64,000 nucleotides of DNA from RYN-230 sp963717125. Its GTDB lineage: Bacteria > Actinomycetota > Actinomycetes > Streptosporangiales > Streptosporangiaceae. Under the pieces are notes generated by a model. It saw only the letters and a list, made by a program, of their open reading frames with translations, had not been told where the DNA came from and did no database searches. A program made the translations under genes and the position numbers. Position 1 is the stretch's first letter, and each line of letters begins with the position of its first letter. This document shows positions 9,005 through 21,625 of this stretch, in pieces. Location of the stretch: positions 434,001 to 498,000 of the forward strand of contig CAVQVG010000007.1 in the NCBI GenBank assembly GCA_963717125.1. The letters run 5' to 3'.

Positions 9005-10372
9005 TTAGGAGTTGAACGCGAAGATGGTCGTCGAGTTGAAGACCTTTCCAGGACCGAGGGTGGTCGAGGGGAAGGCCGGCTGGTTCGGCGAGTCCGGGAA
9101 GTGCTGGGTCTCGAACGTGTACCCCGCACCCTGCCGGTAGGTGTGCCCGCTGATGCCCACCAGCGTGCCGTTGAGGAAGTTGCCGCTGTAGAACTGCACG
9201 CCCGGCTGGTCGGTCCAGACGGTCAGCCCACGCCCGCTCGACGGGTCGAACGCGCGGGCGGCCAGGTTCAGCCCATCCGGCCCGGTGGTGGCCGTGGTCT
9301 GCTTGTTCAGGATCCAGTTGTGGTCGTAACCCTGGGCGATGAGCAGCTGGCTCTTGCCGCCGGTGGCCGACGCGAAGCTGGCCGGGACGTTGTCCGGCGC
9401 GCTCACGTCGCTGATCCGCGAGCCGATGGTGTGCGGCGCGCGGAAGTCGAACGGGGTCCCCTTGACCGGAACGCCGTTGGGCAGCGGCAGCGGGATCTGG
9501 GTCGAGTCGGTCGGCGAGTAGTTCGTCGAGTTGATCTGCACGAACTGGCGGTAGGCCGAGCCCGCGGCCGAGGCCTCGCCGGCCAGGTTGAAGTAGCTGT
9601 GGTTGGTCAGGTTCAGCACCGTGGACAGGCTCTTGCTGTCGTTGGTGGCGTTGTAGTGGATGCCGAGCTGATCCTTGTTGTTCAGCGTGTAGGTGACCAC
9701 CACGGTCAGCTGGGCCGGGTAGCCGGTGCATCCGCTCGGGCAGCCGGGCGAGCCGGGCTTGCCGCTCGAGTCGCCGTTGGGGCTGACCAGGGTGAGCTGC
9801 ACGCCGGCGGAGCCGGCGCCGTGCACGGCCTGGGCCGCCCAGATATGGTTGCCGAACCCGACCAGGCCGCCGTGCAGGCTGTTCACACCGTTGTTGATGG
9901 GCAGGGTGTAGGTCTTGCCGTTGAGCTTGAACGTGCCCTTGGCGATGCGGTTGGCGTACCGGCCGACGGTCTCGCCGAAGTACGGGCCGCCGTTGGCGGT
10001 CACCGGCGGGCTGTCGAAGTTGACGTAGTCCTGGAGCGTCTTGAAGCCCAGCACCACGTCGGCCTTGCTGCCGTTCCGGGACGGGACCGTGATCGACTGG
10101 GTGATGGCACCGAAGGTCAGAATCTTGACCTGCATGCCGCGGCAGTTGGTCAGCGTGTACCGGTACACCGGCTCGGTCTTCCCGGTGTACGGCTCGACGG
10201 TGCTGCCGAAGGCCTGCTTGCTGACGGTCGGGCTGGAGCAGCCGCCGCCGCCCTGCGGGCTGGCCGAGGCGGCAGTGATGCCTAGCGTTCCGGCCACGGC
10301 CACCGCGACGGCGGCCGCTGTGCCGAGGCGCACGGCTGACGAGTTCAGCCGTCCTTTCAACACCTGGCGCAT
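9005..10372 (-). CDS. Secreted aldose 1-epimerase (galactose mutarotase family)
   Basis: 455 residues. It interconverts alpha and beta anomers of aldoses. GalM signatures are present: LTNHSYFNLAG with the catalytic His, PGVQFYSGNFL, and a C-terminal FETQHFPDSPN with the catalytic Glu. Unlike cytoplasmic GalM of about 340 residues, it opens with a Sec signal peptide (Arg/Lys start, long Ala/Val core, likely cut after ASA near residue 36) and a Gly/Ser/Cys-rich segment, so it acts outside the cell, probably on sugars freed from polymers. ATG 10372 follows an AAGGGAG site. It has an isolated unit between polA and a thioesterase and is not part of the usual conserved order, suggesting insertion. 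Confidence 0.9.
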   Translation of the reverse strand: MRQVLKGRLNSSAVRLGTAAAVAVAVAGTLGITAASASPQGGGGCSSPTVSKQAFGSTVEPYTGKTEPVYRYTLTNCRGMQVKILTFGAITQSITVPSRNGSKADVVLGFKTLQDYVNFDSPPVTANGGPYFGETVGRYANRIAKGTFKLNGKTYTLPINNGVNSLHGGLVGFGNHIWAAQAVHGAGSAGVQLTLVSPNGDSSGKPGSPGCPSGCTGYPAQLTVVVTYTLNNKDQLGIHYNATNDSKSLSTVLNLTNHSYFNLAGEASAAGSAYRQFVQINSTNYSPTDSTQIPLPLPNGVPVKGTPFDFRAPHTIGSRISDVSAPDNVPASFASATGGKSQLLIAQGYDHNWILNKQTTATTGPDGLNLAARAFDPSSGRGLTVWTDQPGVQFYSGNFLNGTLVGISGHTYRQGAGYTFETQHFPDSPNQPAFPSTTLGPGKVFNSTTIFAFNS

Positions 10373-10822
10373 GGAGAACTCCCTTCGTTGGGTTTTCCCT
10401 GGAGGCCGGCACAGACGGCCCCAGGGGGCATTGTTAACGCTCACCTACACGACACGCCAGTATTTGAGCGCAGAATGTCTGATCTTTCACCCTGTCCCGG
10501 TCATAAATAGCGGCCGTCCAGACACACCCGATGCGGGCTGACAAAGGTCGTATCCGCTGCGTACGGTCACAGGGGCAATTTTGGTCACGTAGGTAACAGG
10601 AGTAACGGTCCCCCACCGGGCCCAGTCCAGGCCGCCAGCCGGGGCCACCAGCCCCGGCCACCGGTCCCGGCCGCCGGTCTGGGGCGCCAATCCGGGCCAC
10701 CGGTCCGGGCCACCGGTCCGGGCCGCTGCTCCGGGCCGCCGGTCCGGGTGACTGGCCAGGCCGACTGCCTAGGCTGCTGCCGGTACAGTGCGGCGGCGCG
10801 GGGCGGCTATCTGGAGGCGCGG
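10373..10822. promoter_or_regulatory. Divergent intergenic region with GC repeat tract
   Basis: 450 bases without a convincing gene lie between the leftward epimerase and the rightward thioesterase. Bases near 10430-10560 are relatively A/T-rich and should hold the epimerase promoter. From about 10630 to 10750 a degenerate tandem repeat built on CCGGGCCACCGGT recurs roughly seven to nine times. Open frames across it have no family resemblance. Confidence 0.5.
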
Positions 10823-11287
10823 GTGCAGCAGGAGCAGGAGCAGTACTCCGAAGATCAGATCATCGCCAACTTCGCCACGGTCAGCCGGGACACGCTGGTC
10901 GGCCAGATGGGCGTGCGCATCACCGGGGCCAGCGCGGAGCGGGTCACCGGCTCGATGCCGGTGCACGGCAACACCCAGCCGTATGGCCTGCTGCACGGCG
11001 GGGCGTCGTGCGTGCTGGCCGAGACGCTCGGCTCACTGGGCGCGGCGCTGACCGCGGGCCCGGGGCGGTTCGCGGTCGGGGTGGAGATCAACGCGACGCA
11101 CCACCGGGCGGCGGCGAGCGGCGAGGTCACCGGGGTGGCCACCCGGCTGCACGCGGGCCGGACCATGACGAGCTACGACATCGTGATCCGCGACGACCAG
11201 GGCCGCCGGGTGTGCACCGCCCGGCTCACCTGCCTGCTCCGCGACCAGGTGCCACCCGGCGGCCACGCGGTGACCCGCAGCGGCTGA
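10823..11287 (+). CDS. PaaI-family hotdog acyl-CoA thioesterase
   Basis: 154 residues, the usual size for a single hotdog domain. These enzymes hydrolyse acyl- or aryl-CoA thioesters in the cytoplasm. The motif LLHGGASCVLAETLGSLGA has the HGG turn and the acidic residue on the central helix that the PaaI group uses for catalysis; the following GVEINATHHRAA strand is also typical. GTG 10823 is chosen because a GGAGG site lies five bases upstream; the open frame begins 25 codons earlier in the repeat tract but without similarity. A thioesterase here, convergent with the ANTAR regulator and near polA, is part of the conserved actinobacterial order. The substrate is unknown. Confidence 0.88.
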   Translation: MQQEQEQYSEDQIIANFATVSRDTLVGQMGVRITGASAERVTGSMPVHGNTQPYGLLHGGASCVLAETLGSLGAALTAGPGRFAVGVEINATHHRAAASGEVTGVATRLHAGRTMTSYDIVIRDDQGRRVCTARLTCLLRDQVPPGGHAVTRSG

Positions 11288-11483
11288 GCGGGGCCGCGGT
11301 CTGGCTGGCCGGGTAGGGGCGTTAAGCGGCGAAGGTCTTGGTCCGGTGCAGTGAGCTGAGCTGGCCACAGCCGGTACAGAACGGAGGAAACCGCACGTGA
11401 CGGTACGTTTATCACAAACTGGCCAGCGAATGTCCTCCCCTTTGCGCCAGGGGAGGCGTCTCGCTACCGTGGTGGGTCAGAGC

Positions 11484-11569
11484 CCGGGGAGCTGAGTAGA
11501 GAACATGTCGGCCCGGGGAAGGCCGACACGGCACCAAAGGTTCCCCGGGTTCTCTGCTGAGCCCCGGGG
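11484..11569. terminator. Nested hairpin between convergent thioesterase and pdtaR
   Basis: An outer pair at 11484-11504 and 11549-11569 is complementary over about 20 bases with one mismatch and one slipped base. An inner perfect 7-bp hairpin is at 11507-11513 with 11521-11527. The structure sits between two genes that converge, with pdtaR ending at 11576, so it probably works as a bidirectional terminator. Its size is unusual. Confidence 0.65.
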
Positions 11570-11575
11570 ACCAGG

Positions 11576-12214
11576 TCAGCTGTCCGCCGGGGGCTCCGGA
11601 TCCGGCTTCCCGGCCGCGGCGCTCGCCGGGGACATGGCGCCCTCCAGCACCCGCTCGGCCACCGCCCGCATCGCCAGCCGCTGGTCCATCGAGGTCTTCT
11701 GGATCCAGCGGAACGCGTCCGGCTCGGTCATCCCGTACTCGGTCTGCAGCTTGCCCTTGGCCCGGTCGAGCAGCTTGCGCACCTCGAGCCGCTCCTTCAG
11801 CGTGCCGACCTCACCCTCGAGCGCGGCCACCTCCTGGAACCGGCTGACCGCGATCTCGATCGCGGGCACCAGGTCCGCCTTGGTGAACGGCTTGACCAGA
11901 TAGGCCATGGCGCCCGCGTCGCGTGCCCGCTCGACCAGCTCGCGCTGCGAGAACGCGGTCAGGATGACCACCGGGGCGATGTGCTCGGCGGCGATCTGCT
12001 CGGCCGCCGAGATGCCGTCCAGCACGGGCATCTTGACGTCGAGGATGACCAGGTCCGGGTGCTGCTGGACGGCCAGGTCCACGGCGGCCTGGCCGTCCGC
12101 GGCCTCACCGACCACGGCGTAGCCCTCTTCCTCAAGCATCTCCTTGAGGTCGAGCCGGATCAGCGCCTCGTCTTCGGCGATCAATACACGCACTGGGGTC
12201 TGACTCACGCTCAT
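11576..12214 (-). CDS. pdtaR: ANTAR-domain response regulator
   Basis: 212 residues. The N-terminal receiver domain (about residues 8-120) has the acidic pocket EDE, phospho-acceptor Asp in VILDVKMPVLDG and the conserved Lys in YLVKPF. The C-terminal ANTAR domain (about 135-195) is an RNA-binding three-helix bundle that acts by transcription antitermination; its conserved Ala/Trp-containing helices are visible in DAFRWIQKTSMDQRLAM. It matches the mycobacterial PdtaR (Rv1626) type, normally phosphorylated by the kinase PdtaS, which is not in this window. ATG 12214 gives MSVSQTPVRVLIAEDEAL; the open frame continues upstream across the tRNA but that part is not protein. Its neighbourhood with pyk and polA is conserved. 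Confidence 0.95.
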   Translation of the reverse strand: MSVSQTPVRVLIAEDEALIRLDLKEMLEEEGYAVVGEAADGQAAVDLAVQQHPDLVILDVKMPVLDGISAAEQIAAEHIAPVVILTAFSQRELVERARDAGAMAYLVKPFTKADLVPAIEIAVSRFQEVAALEGEVGTLKERLEVRKLLDRAKGKLQTEYGMTEPDAFRWIQKTSMDQRLAMRAVAERVLEGAMSPASAAAGKPDPEPPADS

Positions 12215-12275
12215 GATCGTACCGGTACCAGGTAGATTAACGCTGCGCCGAGACGGCCCCCGCCGGCCCGGCCAC

Positions 12276-12349
12276 GCCCCGGTAGACCAACAGGCAGAGT
12301 CCATGGTCTCAAAAACCATGCAGTGTGGGTTCGAATCCCACCCGGGGCA
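12276..12349 (+). tRNA. tRNA with anticodon CAA (reads UUG, Leu) and short variable loop
   Basis: A full cloverleaf can be drawn. Acceptor arms at 12276-12282 and 12342-12348 pair perfectly (GCCCCGG with CCGGGGC). The D stem is GAC/GTC (3 bp) with GG in its loop. The anticodon stem ATGGT/ACCAT closes the loop CTCAAAA, anticodon CAA. The T arm is GTGGG-TTCGAAT-CCCAC and the discriminator is A; two of the three CCA bases follow. CAA specifies leucine, but the variable loop is only five bases (GCAGT) instead of the long arm expected of tRNA-Leu. It lies on the opposite strand to both pdtaR and pyk. Confidence 0.85.
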
Positions 12350-12378
12350 CCTGTCCTCCATGTCCTGAGGCTGGGCAG

Positions 12379-12400
12379 CACCCGGGGCACCCGGGGCACC
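12379..12400 (+). repeat. Two overlapping repeats of the tRNA 3' end
   Basis: The 11-base tRNA 3' terminus CCCGGGGCACC (12341-12351) recurs at 12381-12391 and 12390-12400, about 40 bases downstream. Such copies can be remnants of integration into a tRNA gene, or simple local duplication. No integrase or element is present nearby. Confidence 0.5.
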
Positions 12401-12441
12401 ATCTGCAGCGCATACGGCCTGATCAGAGGCGTCTGCGGGGG

Positions 12442-13887
12442 TCATGCCAGCGCCGCGCCGAGCGCCGCGGCGTCGCCGATGGTGTGCACCCGCAGCGCGT
12501 TCGTGCGGCCCGGGCTACCCGGCGGGCTGCCCGCCACGATGACCACCTTGTCGCCTTTCTCACAGCGGCCGATCTGCAGCAGCGCGTCCTCCACCTGGCG
12601 GACCATCTCGTCGGTGTGCCGGGCGGGCGGCACGATGAACGTCTCGACCCCCCAGGTCAGCGCCAGCTGGCTGCGCACGGCGGGCCGCGGGGTGAAGGCC
12701 AGCAGCGGGATCGGCGACCGGTACCGGGCCAGCCGCCGCGCGGTCTCGCCGGTGATGGTGAACGCGACCAGCGCCCTGGCCCCGACCACCGTGCCCACCT
12801 CGGCGGCGGCCCGGGCAATCGCCCCCCCGGTGGTGGTCGGCACCCGGGGCAGCGAGGACACCGGGCGGAGGTAGTCCTGTTCGGCCGCGGTGATGATGCG
12901 CGCCATGGTGGCCACCGCCTCGGCCGGGTAGCTGCCGACGCTCGTCTCGGCGGACAGCATGAGCGCGTCCGCGCCGTCCAGCACCGCGTTGGCCACGTCG
13001 GATGCTTCGGCCCGGGTCGGCCGGGGCGCGGAGATCATCGACTCCAGCATCTGGGTGGCCACGATGACCGGCTTGGCCTTGTCCCTGGATCGCGCGATGA
13101 TCCGCTTCTGCGCCATCGGCACCTGTTCCAGCGGGAGTTCTACACCGAGGTCGCCGCGGGCGACCATGATCCCGTCGAAGGCGTCCACGATGTCGGCCAG
13201 CTTGTCGATGGCCTGCGGTTTCTCGATCTTGGCCAGCAACGGGAGCCGGACGCCCGTCTCGTCCATGATGCGCCGGGCCGGCTGCGCGTCGGCTGGGTCC
13301 TGGACGAAGGACAGCGCGATCATGTCGGCCCGCAGCCGCAGCGCCCAGCGCAGGTCGGCCTCGTCCTTGGCGGTCAGCGCGGGCACGCTGATCTGCACGC
13401 CGGGCAGGTTGAGCCCCTTGTGGTCGGACACCACGCCGCCGGTCAGCACCGTGGTGCGGACCCGGCCGTCGCGCACGCCGGTCACCTGCAGCACCACCCG
13501 GCCGTCGTCCACCAGGACGGTGTCCCCGGCGCGCACGTCGTCGGCCAGGCCCTGGTAGGTGGTCGATGCCTCGTGCTCGTCACCGGCCACCGGACGGACG
13601 CTGATCGTGAACTCCTGGCCCGGCGCCAGCCGGACCGGTCCAGCGGCGAACGTGCCCAGCCTGATCTTCGGCCCCTGCAGGTCGGCGAGCACGCCCACGC
13701 TGTGCCCGGCAGCGTCGGACGCCACCCGGACCTGCTGGTAGACGGCCAGGTGCCCGTCGTGGTCGCCGTGGCTCATGTTCAGCCGGGCCACGTCCATCCC
13801 CGCGGCCACCAGGCCGGCCACCTGCTCCGGGGTGCTGGTCGCGGGCCCAAGCGTGCAGACGATCTTCGCCCGGCGGCCGCTGGTCAT
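12442..13887 (-). CDS. pyk: Pyruvate kinase
   Basis: 481 residues, typical. It transfers phosphate from phosphoenolpyruvate to ADP in the last step of glycolysis. Visible signatures: KIVCTLGPATS and RLNMSHGDH at the N-terminus; the active-site signature around LAKIEKPQAI with the catalytic Lys; MVARGDLGVELP; KPVIVATQMLESM; and the C-terminal allosteric domain. ATG 13887 (MTSGRRAKIV) is preceded by GGAAGG; a GTG four codons up is less well placed. The CAA tRNA lies downstream on the other strand. The 360-base gap upstream contains a perfect palindrome. Confidence 0.97.
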   Translation of the reverse strand: MTSGRRAKIVCTLGPATSTPEQVAGLVAAGMDVARLNMSHGDHDGHLAVYQQVRVASDAAGHSVGVLADLQGPKIRLGTFAAGPVRLAPGQEFTISVRPVAGDEHEASTTYQGLADDVRAGDTVLVDDGRVVLQVTGVRDGRVRTTVLTGGVVSDHKGLNLPGVQISVPALTAKDEADLRWALRLRADMIALSFVQDPADAQPARRIMDETGVRLPLLAKIEKPQAIDKLADIVDAFDGIMVARGDLGVELPLEQVPMAQKRIIARSRDKAKPVIVATQMLESMISAPRPTRAEASDVANAVLDGADALMLSAETSVGSYPAEAVATMARIITAAEQDYLRPVSSLPRVPTTTGGAIARAAAEVGTVVGARALVAFTITGETARRLARYRSPIPLLAFTPRPAVRSQLALTWGVETFIVPPARHTDEMVRQVEDALLQIGRCEKGDKVVIVAGSPPGSPGRTNALRVHTIGDAAALGAALA

Positions 13888-14135
13888 GTCGCCTTCCACC
13901 TGCCCGCTACCTCGTCCCTCACCCGCGCGATCCGGGCAATTGGTCTATACCACTGTGGCATCGGACGGCCCGGCTGCCGAGGCCTGCCCGGCACAATTCA
14001 CCCAACAGTCACCGGATGTCCGGACCCGTAACCCGGCCGACATCACCGCGTCCCCACTGGCAGGCGCGACGCGCCGGGCAGCGCGGTACCCCGCAGCACG
14101 GTGCGGAGCCGCGGCGGAGAATGGTCAGGTCGCCA

Positions 14136-14187
14136 TCGTGATCAACCGTCTGGTGTCGCTATAGCGACACCAGACGGTTGATCACGA
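14136..14187. repeat. Perfect 52-bp palindrome between gltD and pyk
   Basis: The 26 bases 14136-14161 are the exact reverse complement of 14162-14187 with no spacer. It lies about 60 bases past the gltD stop and 250 bases before pyk, both leftward. It may be the gltBD terminator, a dimeric operator or a mobile repeat. The remainder of 13888-14247 holds no gene that I can support. Confidence 0.85.
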
Positions 14188-14247
14188 ACTGCGGGCCGGC
14201 CGCGGCCGACGCCGACCGGGTGGGGTAGGCCGGACGGGTGAGCCCGG

Positions 14248-15687
14248 TTAGGCCATCGAGCGGGTGGTGGGGGCGATGGGGGCGGGGAGGACCGTGTCGC
14301 CGCTGAGGTAGGCGTCCACCGCGGCGGCCGCGGCGCGGCCTTCGGCGATGGCCCAGACGATCAGGGACTGGCCCCGCCCCATGTCGCCGGCCACGAACAC
14401 GCCCGGCACCGAGGTGGCGAACGAGGCGTCCCGGGCCACGTTGCCGCGTGCGTCGAAGTCCACGCCCAGATCGGTGAGCAGCCCCTCGCGCTGCGCGCCG
14501 GTGAAGCCCATGGCCAGCAGCACGAGCTCGCAGGGCAGTTCCCGCTCGGTGCCGGGCACCTCGGCGAACCGCCCGTCGGACAGCTCGACCTCGACCAGCC
14601 GCAGCGCCCGGATCCGGCCGGCCGGGTCGCCCAGGAACGCCTGGGTGGACACGGCGTAGACCCGCTCGCCGCCCTCCTCGTGGGCGCTGGACACCCGGTA
14701 GATCATCGGGTACGTGGGCCACGGCTGATGACCCGGCCGGCCAGCCGGCGGGTGGGCCATGATCTCCAGCTGGGTCACCGACCGGGCGCCCTGCCGGTGC
14801 GCGGTGCCCAGGCAGTCCGCGCCGGTGTCGCCGCCGCCGATGATCACCACGTGCTTGCCCCGGGCGCTGATCGGCGGCTCCGGCACCGGGCCGGGCGACG
14901 CGGGCCCGCCCCCGGACACCAGCGAGGCGGCCACCGCCCGGTTGGCCAGCGGCAGGTACTCCATGGCCTGATGCACGCCGGCCAGCGAAGCGCCCGGCAC
15001 CGGCAGCCCGCGGGCCACCGTCGCCCCGCCGGACAGCACGACCGCGTCGTACTCCGCCCGCAAGGCCGCCGCCGGGACATCCCGCCCGGCCAGCACCCCG
15101 CAGCGGAACACGGTGCCCTCGGCCTGCATCTGCCACAGCCGCCGGTCCAGAAGCCGTTTCTCCATCTTGAACTCGGGGATGCCGTACCGGAGCAGCCCGC
15201 CGGGAGCGTCGGCGCGCTCGAACACGGTCACCTCGTGCCCGGCCCGGGTGAGCTGCTGGGCGGCGGCCAGCCCGGCCGGCCCGGAGCCGATCACCGCGAC
15301 CCGCCGCCCCGCCGCGACCGCCGCCGCGGCAGGCGGCCGCGGCGCCACCCAGCCCTCGGCCCAGGCCCGGTCGATGATCTCCACCTCGACCTGCTTGATG
15401 GTCACCGGGTCGGCGTTGATGCCCAGCACGCAGGCGCTCTCGCAGGGCGCCGGGCAGAGCCGCCCGGTGAACTCCGGGAAGTTGTTGGTCGCGTGCAGCC
15501 GCTCGGCCGCGTCGCGCCAGTCGTGCCGCCAGACCAGGTCGTTCCACTCCGGGATCAGGTTGCCCAGCGGGCAGCCCTGGTGGCAGAACGGTATCCCGCA
15601 GTCCATGCACCGCCCGGCCTGCGCCTCCAGCGCCACCGGGGGGAAGTCGGTGTACACCTCGCGCCAGTCGCGGATCCGCACCTCCAC
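14248..15687 (-). CDS. gltD: Glutamate synthase small subunit, N-terminus displaced by an apparent 1-base deletion
   Basis: The open frame is 479 residues from a GTG at 15687, but the true start is probably ATG 15743. That ATG follows a GGGGGAG site 15 bases past gltB and encodes MADPKGFLSTPRE, the standard GltD opening, in another frame. One extra base near 15700 would join the halves into a 498-residue protein. GltD passes electrons from NAD(P)H to GltB. Visible: Cys clusters CMDCGIPFCHQGCP and CPAPCESACVLG for iron-sulfur centres; FAD loop VIGSGPAGLAAAQQL; second dinucleotide loop IIGGGDTGADCLG. No ribosome site precedes the GTG. It is either a sequencing error or a real frameshift. Confidence 0.9.
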   Translation of the reverse strand: MEVRIRDWREVYTDFPPVALEAQAGRCMDCGIPFCHQGCPLGNLIPEWNDLVWRHDWRDAAERLHATNNFPEFTGRLCPAPCESACVLGINADPVTIKQVEVEIIDRAWAEGWVAPRPPAAAAVAAGRRVAVIGSGPAGLAAAQQLTRAGHEVTVFERADAPGGLLRYGIPEFKMEKRLLDRRLWQMQAEGTVFRCGVLAGRDVPAAALRAEYDAVVLSGGATVARGLPVPGASLAGVHQAMEYLPLANRAVAASLVSGGGPASPGPVPEPPISARGKHVVIIGGGDTGADCLGTAHRQGARSVTQLEIMAHPPAGRPGHQPWPTYPMIYRVSSAHEEGGERVYAVSTQAFLGDPAGRIRALRLVEVELSDGRFAEVPGTERELPCELVLLAMGFTGAQREGLLTDLGVDFDARGNVARDASFATSVPGVFVAGDMGRGQSLIVWAIAEGRAAAAAVDAYLSGDTVLPAPIAPTTRSMA

Positions 15688-15757
15688 CGGCCGGCGGCAG
15701 GCGTTTCCCGCGGCGTGCTCAGGAACCCCTTGGGATCAGCCATCGAAGCTCCCCCGC

Positions 15758-20551
<4,794 letters not shown>

Positions 20552-20812
20552 CCGCACTCCTGTCGTCCGATCCGAATTTGCGTTCTCGCATGCGGTCGGG
20601 ACGACGTTGGCCCTGCCACGAAACCCGCTGATGCGGTGTGGCTCCCCGAGCTAGTGCTCGTAGGTTACACGGAGATTACGCCACCAGGTCAATCATCCCC
20701 GCCTGATGCGGTTCGCGAAACACCTGACCCGCTGGAAACATCCGCTTCGTGCAAATTGCCCTTTCGGTGTGCCCGCGGGCGCGGGTCGGCAAACCCCGGC
20801 CGCGACCGCCGG

Positions 20813-21625
20813 TCAGCCCGCCGCGGGGCGGGCGGAGCGAACCCCGGCGGCCAGTTCCGCGGCCAGGTCACGCACCGCGGCCAGCCCGGCCGCCGCGTCC
20901 GGCGCGGCCAGCAGTCGCTGCACGAACGCCGACCCGACGATGACACCGTCGGCGAACCCGGCCACCTCGGCCGCCTGCCCGCCGTCGCGCACCCCCAGGC
21001 CCACCGCGACCGGCAGGCGGGTGACCTCGCGGACCCGGCTGACCAGCCCGGCCGCCGACACCCCGACCGCGTCCCGGGCCCCGGTGGTGCCCATCAGCGA
21101 CGCCGCGTAGACGAAGCCACGGCAGGCCGCGGTGATCCGCGCGATCCGCTCGTCCGACGAACTCGGCGCGACCAGGAAGACCCGGTCCAGCCCGTGCTCA
21201 TCCGCGGCGGCCAGCCAGTCCCCGGCCTCCTCCGGCGGCAGGTCCGGAGTGATCAGGCCGGCCCCGCCGGCCGAGGCCAGGTCGGCGGCGAAGGACGCGA
21301 CGCCATAGTGATCCACTGGATTCCAGTACGTCATCACCAGCAGCGGAACGCCCTGGCCCGCGACTGCCTCCACCGTGCGCAGCACGTCGGTCACCCGGGT
21401 CCCGGCGGCCAGCGCCCGCTGGGTGGCTTCCTGGATGACCGGGCCGTCCATCAGCGGGTCGGAGTAGGGCAGGCCGATCTCCAGCACGTCCGCGCCGGAC
21501 TCGGCCATCGCCAGCGCGGCCGCGATCGCGCCGTCCACCGAGGGGAAGCCGGCCGGCAGGTAGCCGACCAGGGCGGCCCGGCCCTCGGCGGCCGCCTTCT
21601 CGAACGCAGTCGTCACACCGGTCAT
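20813..21625 (-). CDS. trpA: Tryptophan synthase alpha chain
   Basis: 270 residues, typical TIM barrel. It cleaves indole-3-glycerol phosphate to indole and glyceraldehyde-3-phosphate; indole is channelled to TrpB. The catalytic Glu and Asp lie in LEIGLPYSDPLMDGP, and the phosphate-binding GLGVRDGGQA region is intact. ATG 21625 overlaps the trpB stop as ATGA, indicating translational coupling. It is the last gene of the trpC-trpB-trpA run. About 190 bases downstream of its stop lies the start of gltB on the same strand, with no convincing terminator seen. Confidence 0.97.
   Translation of the reverse strand: MTGVTTAFEKAAAEGRAALVGYLPAGFPSVDGAIAAALAMAESGADVLEIGLPYSDPLMDGPVIQEATQRALAAGTRVTDVLRTVEAVAGQGVPLLVMTYWNPVDHYGVASFAADLASAGGAGLITPDLPPEEAGDWLAAADEHGLDRVFLVAPSSSDERIARITAACRGFVYAASLMGTTGARDAVGVSAAGLVSRVREVTRLPVAVGLGVRDGGQAAEVAGFADGVIVGSAFVQRLLAAPDAAAGLAAVRDLAAELAAGVRSARPAAG

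Noticed and set aside
12325..14031. Plus-strand open frame of 568 codons starting in the tRNA
   Set aside because: It begins inside the tRNA and runs antisense to pyk; no domain is visible.
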